Assembly: GCA_002702725.1 (NCBI GenBank)
Contig: PABE01000130.1
Coordinates: 1 to 32,496 of the forward strand
Length of the DNA: 32,496 nt
Direction of reading: 5' to 3'
From: Porticoccaceae bacterium
GTDB lineage: Bacteria; Pseudomonadota; Gammaproteobacteria; Pseudomonadales; Porticoccaceae
Every line of letters begins with the position of its first letter. Positions within the stretch are counted from its first letter, which is position 1. The notes below the pieces were generated by a model that was not told where the DNA came from, made no database searches, and saw only the letters and a list, made by a program, of their open reading frames with translations. Below are positions 1 through 8,191 of this stretch, in pieces. A program made the position numbers and the translations under genes.

Positions 1-177
1 TTATTTGCCGTCAACCCGATATTTCATACCACCCATGCCCTCCGAGACGCACTGATTCTGGGAGCCGCCCCGGATCTCACGCCGCTGTTTGCCGTGGGTG
101 CCATCGGGTTTGTGCTATTGGGTATCGGGCTGTTTATCACCCGCAAGCTTGAGAGGGATATTCGTGACTTTCTGTAG
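1..177 (+). CDS. ABC-2 type polysaccharide export permease, C-terminal fragment (Wzm-like)
   Basis: This is the last 58 codons of a gene that enters from the left edge; the frame is open from base 1 to a TAG stop. The fragment has the motif NPIFHTTHALRDALILG, then a hydrophobic segment (about residues 29-49, LFAVGAIGFVLLGIGLF) and a short basic/acidic tail ending RKLERDIRDFL. This layout, one last membrane helix followed by a short cytoplasmic tail, is typical of Wzm/KpsM-type permeases that form the membrane channel for O-antigen or capsule export. The next gene, 48 bases downstream, is the matching ATPase, which supports the assignment. Most of the protein is missing, so the substrate cannot be judged from it. 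Confidence 0.75.
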   Translation, partial: LFAVNPIFHTTHALRDALILGAAPDLTPLFAVGAIGFVLLGIGLFITRKLERDIRDFL

Positions 178-225
178 CTCTTCCGCTGCTCGTTCGGCGT
201 CAGAACCTCGATACAGGAGAGCGCA

Positions 226-1410
226 GTGATACAGGTATCGGGGTTGGAAAAATCATTTAAACGCTATCAACGGCCATCGGACAGGCTCAGAGAGATTCTT
301 TTCAGGCGCCGTTATCACGACCGCTACAATGCCCTGAGAAACATCAACTTCAGGGTCGAGGATGGAGAGACCCTCGGCATAATCGGCCGCAACGGTGCGG
401 GAAAATCCACACTCCTGAAAATTCTCAACGGCGTTCTCATGCCGGATGCCGGCACCATCTCCAGTAGCGGCCGCATTACCGGCCTGCTGGAACTGGGAAC
501 CGGATTCGACATGGGCCTGTCCGGCCTTGCCAATATCCGCACCAACGGTTTGCTGCTGGGCATGACCGAGTCCGAACTGGCGCACAGGAAAGCACATATT
601 GTCGAATTCGCCGAGCTGGGTTCGTTCATCCACGAGCCCCTGCGCACATACTCTTCAGGTATGGTCATGCGCCTCGCTTTCGCCATCGCAATCCATGCGG
701 ACCCGGACATATTTCTTGTCGACGAGGCACTCTCGGTAGGCGACGGGCACTTCCAGCAAAAATGCATGAGAAAAATCCGGGAGTTTCGCTCCGGCGGTGG
801 CTCTATCATTTTCGTGTCCCACGATCTCAACGCAATCAAAATGCTCTGCGACCGGGTGGTTGTACTGAGCGACGGGGAAGTTCTGGCCGATGGCGAGCCC
901 GAAACCGCCGTCAATCACTATAACAAGCTGCTGGCCGGAGATGATGTACCCGCCCCGGAGCATTCGGTGGTGGACGGCGGCTACGGCAATTTCAAGGCGG
1001 CGATAACGGCAGTCCGTTCGGAAGGCGCGGATTCGGGAAGCACCGCTGTGACATGCGGTGAAGAAATGCTGGTGGAGGCCGAGCTTTCCTGCCACAGCGA
1101 CATACCCCCGCTTTCCCTGGGTATGATGATCCGCGACCGGTTTGGACAGGATATGTTCGGCACCAACAGCCATTTGCTCGGCGAGACAATCCTGCTCAGG
1201 CCGGGCGAATCCAGGCGCGTCCGTTTTCGATTCCCGATGCGCCTCAGCCCGGGACAATATACGATTACCCTTGCACTACACGAAGGTGTTGATCACACAC
1301 AGCACTGTTATCACTGGTGGGACAACGCATTGCGCTTCGAGGTATCGGGAATTCGTGGCCCCCAGTTTGGCGGAGTGTGCAACCTCAATCCGATTTTTGA
1401 AGACGGCTAG
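226..1410 (+). CDS. wzt: Polysaccharide ABC transporter ATP-binding protein with Wzt-type C-terminal domain
   Basis: This is the ATPase subunit that powers export of a finished lipid-linked polysaccharide across the inner membrane with the upstream permease. The 394-residue protein has Walker A GRNGAGKST (54-62), the ABC signature YSSGMVMRL (142-150), Walker B DIFLVDEALSVGD (161-173) and the H-loop SHD (198-200). Residues from about 245 form an extra beta-rich domain, as in Wzt proteins that recognise a modified chain terminus; KpsT-type ATPases (about 220 residues) lack it. The start is GTG at 226, placed by AGGAGA at 215-220. The stop lies 2 bases before the methyltransferase gene. That adjacency suggests the extra domain reads a methyl-type cap, which is inference by analogy with E. 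coli O9a. Confidence 0.9.
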   Translation: MIQVSGLEKSFKRYQRPSDRLREILFRRRYHDRYNALRNINFRVEDGETLGIIGRNGAGKSTLLKILNGVLMPDAGTISSSGRITGLLELGTGFDMGLSGLANIRTNGLLLGMTESELAHRKAHIVEFAELGSFIHEPLRTYSSGMVMRLAFAIAIHADPDIFLVDEALSVGDGHFQQKCMRKIREFRSGGGSIIFVSHDLNAIKMLCDRVVVLSDGEVLADGEPETAVNHYNKLLAGDDVPAPEHSVVDGGYGNFKAAITAVRSEGADSGSTAVTCGEEMLVEAELSCHSDIPPLSLGMMIRDRFGQDMFGTNSHLLGETILLRPGESRRVRFRFPMRLSPGQYTITLALHEGVDHTQHCYHWWDNALRFEVSGIRGPQFGGVCNLNPIFEDG

Positions 1411-1412
1411 CC

Positions 1413-2771
1413 ATGTTCCAGCATAACAATCCGAGCATAGATTACGACAACCTCGAACAAGCCGTCGCGGCTCGGCTCGCCCGGTTGGAAACCCTATCCT
1501 CTGAAGAGCAGCACACCCGGAGCGATCAGGAACACACGGCACTTTTCAACATCGACACCCTCGAGGACCTTTACGCGCTCGACAACGAGGACTTCATCCA
1601 GGCGGCCTACCACACCTTCCTGGGCAGGGACGCGGACGCGGAAGGCTTTCAACATCATCTCAAACTGCTCGAATCAGGTGTCAGCAGGAGCGCCATCGCA
1701 GCCGGGCTTCGCTACTCAAGGCCTGCCCGGTCTCGTCCACAACGATTTCACTTGCGCAGGGCATGGCTGAACTGGATTGCGGTACGCACCCCGGTAATCG
1801 GGAGGGCGCTGGAAGCCGCGCTGGCGCTTCTGACCATTGGCAATATCAAGAGAACCCTGTTGCAGGTTCAGCGCCAACTGAGCGACATACCCCGACTGCG
1901 CGAGGGGTTGATGCTCGCGGAACACGAACAGAACAGATTGCGCCAGGATGCCATTGCACATGTGGAGCAATCGCTGGCGCAAACCATGAAGGCATGGCAA
2001 CGGGACTTTCAGTCCTTGAAGGATGAAAACCGCGAACTCCGCCAGCGACTGGCGGCTTCCTCTAATACCGGCTTCACGGCCCCGACGGACGATGACCCCG
2101 TCGACGAGGATTTCTACCTCGCATTTGAAACCCACTTCCGGGGTCCGGACAGCCTGATACGGGAGCGGCTCGCCTTTTACCTACCCATCCTGGAGGAGCG
2201 ACTGCCCCGGGAACTAAAAGCGGCCCCGTCGGTGGACATCGGCTGCGGCAGGGGAGAATGGCTGTCGATGCTTGGCGGTGCGGGATACCGGCCATTCGGA
2301 ATCGACCTCAACAACCGCAATGTCACAACCTGCCGCGAAAGGGGCCTGGACGCGGAACAGGGTGACGGCATTGAATGGCTGCGCAGCCAGGCGAGCGATT
2401 CCGTCGCGATGGTCACGGCGTTCCACGTGATAGAGCACCTGAGCCTGGCAGCACTCAACACTCTGCTTGTGGAAACCATGCGGGTATTGAAGCCCGGAGG
2501 CCTGTTGATCGTCGAGACGCCAAACCCCGAGAATCTGATCACAGCCGCGCATCACTTTTACACGGATCCAACCCACCGGCATCCGCTCCCCCCCACGTTG
2601 TGCGAATTTCTCCTCGCCTATCGCGGTTTTGCCGATATTCGCAGCCACCGTCTTCATCCGGTACCGGAAGACCAGCGACTTACCGATCAAACGGAAACCG
2701 GCAGGCTCTGTGACACCCTGTTCAATGGCCCGCGGGACTACGCGATGGTGGCCTGCAAGCCGCAAAACTGA
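1413..2771 (+). CDS. DUF4214 / coiled-coil / SAM-dependent methyltransferase (putative chain-capping enzyme)
   Basis: This 452-residue protein has three parts. A DUF4214-like segment lies at about 58-102 (AAYHTFLGRDADAEGF). A charged helical stretch with heptad character spans about 143-217. A class I methyltransferase domain fills about 230-450, with SAM motif I DIGCGRGEW (275-283), FHVIEHL (337-343), LKPGGLLIVETPNPEN (359-374) and a TDPTHRHPLPP loop (384-394). The ETPNPEN and DPTH motifs occur in methyltransferases of polysaccharide clusters. No kinase domain is visible, unlike WbdD of E. coli O9a. Lying between wzt and the polymerase-like glycosyltransferases, it probably methylates the glycan, perhaps at the non-reducing end. 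The methyltransferase fold is clear; the substrate is inferred. Confidence 0.85.
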   Translation: MFQHNNPSIDYDNLEQAVAARLARLETLSSEEQHTRSDQEHTALFNIDTLEDLYALDNEDFIQAAYHTFLGRDADAEGFQHHLKLLESGVSRSAIAAGLRYSRPARSRPQRFHLRRAWLNWIAVRTPVIGRALEAALALLTIGNIKRTLLQVQRQLSDIPRLREGLMLAEHEQNRLRQDAIAHVEQSLAQTMKAWQRDFQSLKDENRELRQRLAASSNTGFTAPTDDDPVDEDFYLAFETHFRGPDSLIRERLAFYLPILEERLPRELKAAPSVDIGCGRGEWLSMLGGAGYRPFGIDLNNRNVTTCRERGLDAEQGDGIEWLRSQASDSVAMVTAFHVIEHLSLAALNTLLVETMRVLKPGGLLIVETPNPENLITAAHHFYTDPTHRHPLPPTLCEFLLAYRGFADIRSHRLHPVPEDQRLTDQTETGRLCDTLFNGPRDYAMVACKPQN

Positions 2772-2779
2772 ACGCCCTG

Positions 2780-3898
2780 ATGTCTGACCGGATTTGCATT
2801 CATCAATTCGCACCCACTGTCGCCACCGGTGACGGCGTGACCCATAGTGCTTTTTATGTGCAGAAACTGTTGCGGCGCCTGGGCTATCAATCGGGTATCT
2901 ACAGCCACCGGCCGCCATTTGAACTTCGCGACAACGTCGACGACATGCACCTGTTCGATGATAGATCGTGCCATCTATTACTTGTCCACCACTCCATGGG
3001 ACACGACCTGGACCAGTGGCTCACCCGGCTCCGCTGTCCCATCATTCTGGTCTACCACAATATCACCCCGCCGGAATATTTCCCCGAAGGCTCCGGTCCC
3101 TACTTCTTTGCGAAGAAAGGGCTATCCCAACTAAAAGCGTGGGCCGACATGTGCGCCGGTGCTATCGGTGTCTCCGAACTTAATACCACGGCATTGAACG
3201 ACCTTGGTTATAAGAATGTCGTCACCCTGCCGCTACTGGTTGATTTCGACAGCCTGGCCGGTACCGCCCCGCGCCCGCCCTGGGCGGATGTCTGCGCCAC
3301 GCGTTCCGTCCTGCTCAGTGTCGGCCGCCTGGCACCCAACAAGCGACAGGACCTGCTGGTCGACGCCATGGGTTACCTGCTCAGATTACGTCCTGCCGGG
3401 CCGCGGCCCCTGTTGTTCCTTGCCGGCAACGCCAACGAAAGTTTCGGGGAAACCGTCAGGCGACGGATCCGTCACTGGGGGCTGGAAAAAGATGTGGTGA
3501 TCAGTGGTCTTATCGAAGACGGTCATTTGCGATGGCTCTATCAGCACAGCTGCCTTTACTGGTGTGCAAGCGAGCATGAAGGGTTTTGCATGCCGCTCAT
3601 TGAAGCGCAGTATCACCGGCTCCCGGTCGTTGCATTTTCGTCATCCAATATTCCCGACACACTCGGGGAGTCAGGCCTGATCATCGATGACCCTGACCCG
3701 CGGTTAATCGCCGCTACAACGGCTCATTTACTGGAAACCGAAACAGAGCGCCAGACGCTGCAAAGCAGTGGCGACCGGAATGTGCGCCGCTACGATGAAA
3801 ACACGCTGCTCCGGCAACTGAAAACTTATCTCCAGACATTTGATCACCAGGTTGCCGCCGATAGGGACAGGACAGGTCGCTATGATGAAACCCGTTGA
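2780..3898 (+). CDS. Glycosyltransferase, GT4-like (GT-B fold)
   Basis: This 372-residue enzyme probably transfers a sugar from a nucleotide donor to the growing lipid-linked glycan at the cytoplasmic face. The C-terminal donor-binding lobe is clear: the strand-loop VGRLAPNKRQD (181-191) and an EX7E-type motif, SEHEGFCMPLIEA (264-276), with glutamates 267 and 275. The N-terminal lobe is less conserved and has no membrane segment. The ATG lies 8 bases after the methyltransferase stop. The 3' end overlaps the start of the next glycosyltransferase, so the genes are translated together. ManC in the same cluster suggests GDP-mannose or a derivative as donor, but the sequence does not show this directly. 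Confidence 0.88.
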   Translation: MSDRICIHQFAPTVATGDGVTHSAFYVQKLLRRLGYQSGIYSHRPPFELRDNVDDMHLFDDRSCHLLLVHHSMGHDLDQWLTRLRCPIILVYHNITPPEYFPEGSGPYFFAKKGLSQLKAWADMCAGAIGVSELNTTALNDLGYKNVVTLPLLVDFDSLAGTAPRPPWADVCATRSVLLSVGRLAPNKRQDLLVDAMGYLLRLRPAGPRPLLFLAGNANESFGETVRRRIRHWGLEKDVVISGLIEDGHLRWLYQHSCLYWCASEHEGFCMPLIEAQYHRLPVVAFSSSNIPDTLGESGLIIDDPDPRLIAATTAHLLETETERQTLQSSGDRNVRRYDENTLLRQLKTYLQTFDHQVAADRDRTGRYDETR

Positions 3899-6704
3899 AG
3901 AGCGTTTTCACGTTCTCCTACCCGCCCGGGATTTCCCGACAGCCCGCGCCGACCTGACCATTCAGGCGCTGGCCATGGCAACAGCATTGACCCGTTGCAG
4001 CATCCGGCTCTCAGTCATGGATGCAAATGAGGCGCTCATACAGGCCCTGCAGGATAGCGCACAGCAACACCGCTTTCCGCGCCACGCCCTGACGTTTTCA
4101 GAGGGAGGAAAATGGGGTGACCTGGAGGCCGAGTGGCGCTCCGCTGACCTGCTGCTGGATTTGACCCCCTCGCCTGAACATGACCGCCTTGTGCACGCCT
4201 TTGAAACCGGTACTTCCGTCATAGTGACCGAACCGCCCCCGGCACTGCCCGCGGACGCCTACCTGACAGTAAAGGTGAAAAAACCGGCAGACCTGGCGGC
4301 TGTCCTGGCGGTATGCATCGAAAATCCTCGCCTGCGGCGCCTGCTGGTCAAGAACGGCTTGAAAGGCAGTGCCCGTCGGACAGGTTTCCATGGCGGCACT
4401 GGAAAGGATTTCTGCATCGAAGGTCCATTCGATACCAGTTACAGCCTGGCGCTGGTCAACCGCTACGCAGCACAGGGGTTGGCCGAGATAGGCAAAGAGG
4501 TCGCGCTCAGGCCCACGGAAGCCACCGGACCCTACCAGCCCGACCGCAATTTTCTGGACACACACCCCTCGATAGCAGCGCTGGTTGAGAATCGCGAATC
4601 CCCGACTCCCGCGACAACCGTGCTTCGCAACATGTACCCCTTGCGACTGTCCGGCATGCACGGCATTAATAACGGACTGTGTTGTTACGGTTGGGAGGAA
4701 TCCCGATTCCCCGGCGACGTGGCAGCGGACATGAACAGGCATCTGCACCTGGTTTGCACCACCTCGGAATATGTGACCCGAACCCTCGCGGACAACGGGG
4801 TATACACCCCGCTGTTCAGCGTCGGCGACGGCGCGGATCACATCCTGTCCGTGAAACCGGATCAGGCGGCGTTACCGCATCTGGGCAAGGGACTGCGCTT
4901 CCTCCATATTTCATCATGCTTTCCCCGAAAAGGCATCGACATCCTGCTCGATGCCTACGGTACCGCATTTACCGGCGACGATGATGTCAGGCTGGTAATC
5001 AAGACTTTCCCCAACCCCCATCACGACATAGAAGCGCTCCTGGAAAACTGGCGGCGTGGTCTCGCCAATCCACCTGACATTGTACTGATCAACGAGGACC
5101 TGGACGACGGGGCGATCCGCGCTCTGTACCAGCAATGCGACGTACTGGTGGCGCCCAGCCGAGGGGAAGGATTCGGTCTGCCTATGGCGGAAGCCATGCT
5201 CAATGACATGCCGGTCATCACTACCGGCTATGGCGGACAGCGCGACTTCTGTCGCGAGGACACTGCCTGGTTGATCCGCTATACCTTTGTCCGCGCAAAG
5301 ACTCACATGGAGCTGACGGATTCCGTTTGGGCGGAGCCCGACACCGGCCACCTTGCGGACCTGCTGACCAGGTTTTATATAGCAGCGCGGGAACAGGATA
5401 GCTGGCTAGCTCACACAGAAGGTAAGACCCGGAAGGCGAAGGCTTTGGTCAGCAGCAGATACAGCTGGGCTGCCGTAGCGCAACGCATTGACTCGGCGGT
5501 GGCAAGCCTGGACCGGCTGCCAGCATTGATGCCACGGTCCCGTCGAGGCGTGGTCACCACCTGGAACAGCAAATGCGGTATTGCCGCTTATAGCAGGCAT
5601 CTGCTGACGCCGTCACTCGATGATGCCTGGATTCTTGCCAATGACAACGCCGAGCTTGTCGATGTCGACGGCCCGCGGGTTCGCCGGTGCTGGACCGAAG
5701 CCGATCCCGGCTACCCTCAAAGGCTGTTTGATACGATTCGCGAACTGAAACTCGACCAGGTACTGATACAGTTTAACTTCGGATTCTTTTCCCGATCGGG
5801 TCTCGGACAATTGCTGCGGAATCTGCACGGCGCGGGAATACAAACCTTCATCACCTTCCATGCCACGGCGGGCAAATGGTCGGAAGCGCATGGACTTGTC
5901 GGGCTTGAGGGCCTGGCGCCGGAGTTGGCGCGGGTCAATCGTATTTTTGTACACAGTGTCCCGGATCTGAACCGGATGAAAGGGTTCGGCCTAGTCGACA
6001 ATGTGTATCTGTTTCCCCACGGCGTAACAACCACCGGCACTGTGCCTACAAGGCCCAGGCCGGGAAAGCTGATCGGACGACAGGTCATCGCGAGTTACGG
6101 ATTCCTGCTGCCCCACAAGGGGATACTGCCGTTGATCGAGGCCCTGCCCGATACCCTGGCTGTGCGCCCCGACACCCATCTGTTGCTTGTCAATGCCTGC
6201 TATCCGTCGCCGCTGTCTACGGACTACAAAATCGCCTGCCAAAACCAGATACGGCGCCTGGGGCTCGAGAATCATGTCACCCTCATTACCGACTTTCTCG
6301 AGGATGATGACTCCCTCGCCTGGCTGAACCTGGCGGACATGCTGGTGTTTCCCTATCAGCACACCCTGGAATCGTCCAGCGCCGCCATTCGTTGGGGCCT
6401 CTCTGTCGGAAAGCCTGTGTACTGTACGCCGCTCGAAATTTTTGACGACGTCAGCGAGGCCGTTACCTATCTGCCCGGGACATCGCCAAGGGAGATAGCG
6501 GAGGGGCTGATCTCGGCACTGGAGGAAAGCCCGACGGCGCGGGAATCACTCCGTTACCGACAGGCGCAATGGCTGCGGGAGCACGACTGGGTCGCCCTCT
6601 CACAACGCCTGCGAAACCTGATGCGGGCCGAACAGGTCGCAACCTTGCTTGGCGGGCAAAATAAGGGTGAGGAAAGCGGGAAACGTCAACTGGCGATAGT
6701 CTGA
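3882..6704 (+). CDS. Multi-domain glycosyltransferase (two GT4 modules plus an N-terminal remnant)
   Basis: This 940-residue protein looks like a processive or bifunctional sugar polymerase. Residues about 1-170 resemble the C-terminal half of a GT-B enzyme without its partner lobe. A complete GT4 module follows (about 176-540), beginning IEGPFDTSYSLALVNR and carrying SCFPRKGIDILLDA and the EX7E motif SRGEGFGLPMAEA. A second module runs from about 553 (TTWNSKCGIAAYSRHLL) to about 925, with YGFLLPHKGILPLIEAL. In it the usual EX7E site reads ESSSAAIRW, so the second glutamate is missing. The start is ATG 3882 or 3885, both overlapping the previous gene; AGGT at 3874-3877 slightly favours 3885. 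An upstream in-frame ATG at 3840 would lie deep inside that gene and is unlikely. The two-module design recalls WbdA, the O9a mannan polymerase. Confidence 0.88.
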   Translation: MMKPVEERFHVLLPARDFPTARADLTIQALAMATALTRCSIRLSVMDANEALIQALQDSAQQHRFPRHALTFSEGGKWGDLEAEWRSADLLLDLTPSPEHDRLVHAFETGTSVIVTEPPPALPADAYLTVKVKKPADLAAVLAVCIENPRLRRLLVKNGLKGSARRTGFHGGTGKDFCIEGPFDTSYSLALVNRYAAQGLAEIGKEVALRPTEATGPYQPDRNFLDTHPSIAALVENRESPTPATTVLRNMYPLRLSGMHGINNGLCCYGWEESRFPGDVAADMNRHLHLVCTTSEYVTRTLADNGVYTPLFSVGDGADHILSVKPDQAALPHLGKGLRFLHISSCFPRKGIDILLDAYGTAFTGDDDVRLVIKTFPNPHHDIEALLENWRRGLANPPDIVLINEDLDDGAIRALYQQCDVLVAPSRGEGFGLPMAEAMLNDMPVITTGYGGQRDFCREDTAWLIRYTFVRAKTHMELTDSVWAEPDTGHLADLLTRFYIAAREQDSWLAHTEGKTRKAKALVSSRYSWAAVAQRIDSAVASLDRLPALMPRSRRGVVTTWNSKCGIAAYSRHLLTPSLDDAWILANDNAELVDVDGPRVRRCWTEADPGYPQRLFDTIRELKLDQVLIQFNFGFFSRSGLGQLLRNLHGAGIQTFITFHATAGKWSEAHGLVGLEGLAPELARVNRIFVHSVPDLNRMKGFGLVDNVYLFPHGVTTTGTVPTRPRPGKLIGRQVIASYGFLLPHKGILPLIEALPDTLAVRPDTHLLLVNACYPSPLSTDYKIACQNQIRRLGLENHVTLITDFLEDDDSLAWLNLADMLVFPYQHTLESSSAAIRWGLSVGKPVYCTPLEIFDDVSEAVTYLPGTSPREIAEGLISALEESPTARESLRYRQAQWLREHDWVALSQRLRNLMRAEQVATLLGGQNKGEESGKRQLAIV

Positions 6705-6769
6705 AAAACCTTTACAATGTCGCACCCGGCACATGACCATAGCATTTTTCGACTCTGCAGGAGCCCCTC

Positions 6770-8182
6770 ATGATACCAGTTATCCTCTCCGGCGGCAGCG
6801 GTTCCAGGCTCTGGCCGAAGTCCAGACAAGCGTATCCCAAACAGTTCCTGCCTCTTACCTCGGAAAAGACCCTGATTCAGAACACATTGCTCCGATTGAA
6901 CCCCCTGGGCCTGTCCGACCCGATTGTAGTCTGTAATGAGGACCATCGCTTTATCGTCGCCGAACAAATCAATCAGATTGGTATCGCCCCGGATGGCATT
7001 CTGCTGGAGCCTCATCCGCGCAACACCGCACCGGCGGTGGCGCTCGCTGCGTTATATGCGCAACATCACCACGACGATCCGCTGCTTCTGGTACTGCCTG
7101 CGGATCATGTCATCGACGACGATGAGACCTTTCTGCGCTGCGTCCAGGAAGCCGCGCCCGTCGCCGAGCACGGCGCCCTGGTAACCTTTGGTATCGTCCC
7201 CTCGCGTCCGGAATCGGGTTACGGTTACATTCGCCGAGGCGAACCCCTTCCCGGTGAGCAGAATGTCTACGCCGTGGACAGTTTCGTGGAGAAACCCGAT
7301 CAGGCTCGCGCCGAGGGATTTGTCAAATCAGGAGAGTATTTCTGGAACAGCGGAATGTTCCTGTTCAAAGCCTCCCGTTACCTGGCAGAGTTGGAAAAGT
7401 TTGCGCCGGAAATTCTCAGGCAGTGCAAGCTGGCATTGCAGGATGCGGAACTGGACCGTGACTTTACCTGGCTATCGGGGGATTCCTTCGCCGATTGCCC
7501 TGAGGATTCGGTGGATTACGCCGTCATGGAGCAGACCGAAGAAGCCGCGGTGGTGCCGCTTGACGCGGGCTGGAGCGATGTAGGGTCATGGGAGTCGCTT
7601 TGGGAAGTACTGGAAAAGGATCCGAACGGTAACGCCTGCCAGGGAGAAGTCATCAGCCTCGACTCGAGCAACTGTCTGATCTCGAGTGAAAAATCGCTTA
7701 TCGCCACGGTGGGAGTGGAAGACCTGGTGATAGTCGAGTCTGACGATGCCATATTGGTCGCCCGTAAAAACCGCGGACAAGACGTCAAAACCATCGTCAA
7801 TCTGCTTGAACAGAGAGGTTGCGGTCGTCATCGCTTTCACCGAAAGGTGTATCGCCCCTGGGGTCACTACGACTCCATTGATGAAGGCGAACGCTTCCAG
7901 GTCAAACGTATTACCGTCAAGCCCGGTGAAAAATTGTCACTGCAAAAACACCACCACCGCGCCGAGCACTGGATTGTTGTCAGCGGCACGGCACTGGTTA
8001 CCTGCGGTGAAACGGAGTTGTTACTCACTGAAAACCAGTCGACCTATATCCCGCTCGGTGTCGTTCACCGGCTGGAAAATCCGGGCAAGGTTGAGTTGCA
8101 CATTATTGAAGTACAGAGCGGCGCTTATCTCGGCGAGGACGACATCGTCCGCTACGACGATCATTATGGGCGCCACCACTAG
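6770..8182 (+). CDS. manC: Mannose-1-phosphate guanylyltransferase / mannose-6-phosphate isomerase
   Basis: This enzyme makes GDP-mannose from mannose-1-phosphate and GTP; the fused C-terminal domain can isomerise mannose-6-phosphate and fructose-6-phosphate. The 470-residue length is normal for the bifunctional family (ManC, AlgA, WbpW). The nucleotidyltransferase signature GGSGSRLWPKSR is at 8-19, FVEKPD at 172-177, and a WNSGMF loop and VPLDAGWSDVGSW follow. The C-terminal cupin domain carries RPWGHYDSID and QKHHHRAEHWIVVSGTA, with the metal-binding histidines. The start is set by AGGAG at 6759-6763. The gene follows a 65-base gap containing a TACAAT hexamer (6713-6718) without a good -35 partner, so a separate promoter is possible but weak. 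It supplies the donor for the neighbouring glycosyltransferases. Confidence 0.96.
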   Translation: MIPVILSGGSGSRLWPKSRQAYPKQFLPLTSEKTLIQNTLLRLNPLGLSDPIVVCNEDHRFIVAEQINQIGIAPDGILLEPHPRNTAPAVALAALYAQHHHDDPLLLVLPADHVIDDDETFLRCVQEAAPVAEHGALVTFGIVPSRPESGYGYIRRGEPLPGEQNVYAVDSFVEKPDQARAEGFVKSGEYFWNSGMFLFKASRYLAELEKFAPEILRQCKLALQDAELDRDFTWLSGDSFADCPEDSVDYAVMEQTEEAAVVPLDAGWSDVGSWESLWEVLEKDPNGNACQGEVISLDSSNCLISSEKSLIATVGVEDLVIVESDDAILVARKNRGQDVKTIVNLLEQRGCGRHRFHRKVYRPWGHYDSIDEGERFQVKRITVKPGEKLSLQKHHHRAEHWIVVSGTALVTCGETELLLTENQSTYIPLGVVHRLENPGKVELHIIEVQSGAYLGEDDIVRYDDHYGRHH

Positions 8183-8191
8183 AGCCCGTTA

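Noticed and set aside
2214-2918. Open frame of 234 codons on the - strand spanning the methyltransferase-glycosyltransferase junction
   Set aside because: It runs antisense through two genes with clear domains and has no recognisable motif.
4098-4841. Open frame of 247 codons on the - strand within the large glycosyltransferase
   Set aside because: The composition is typical of an antisense shadow and the + strand frame has clear GT4 motifs.
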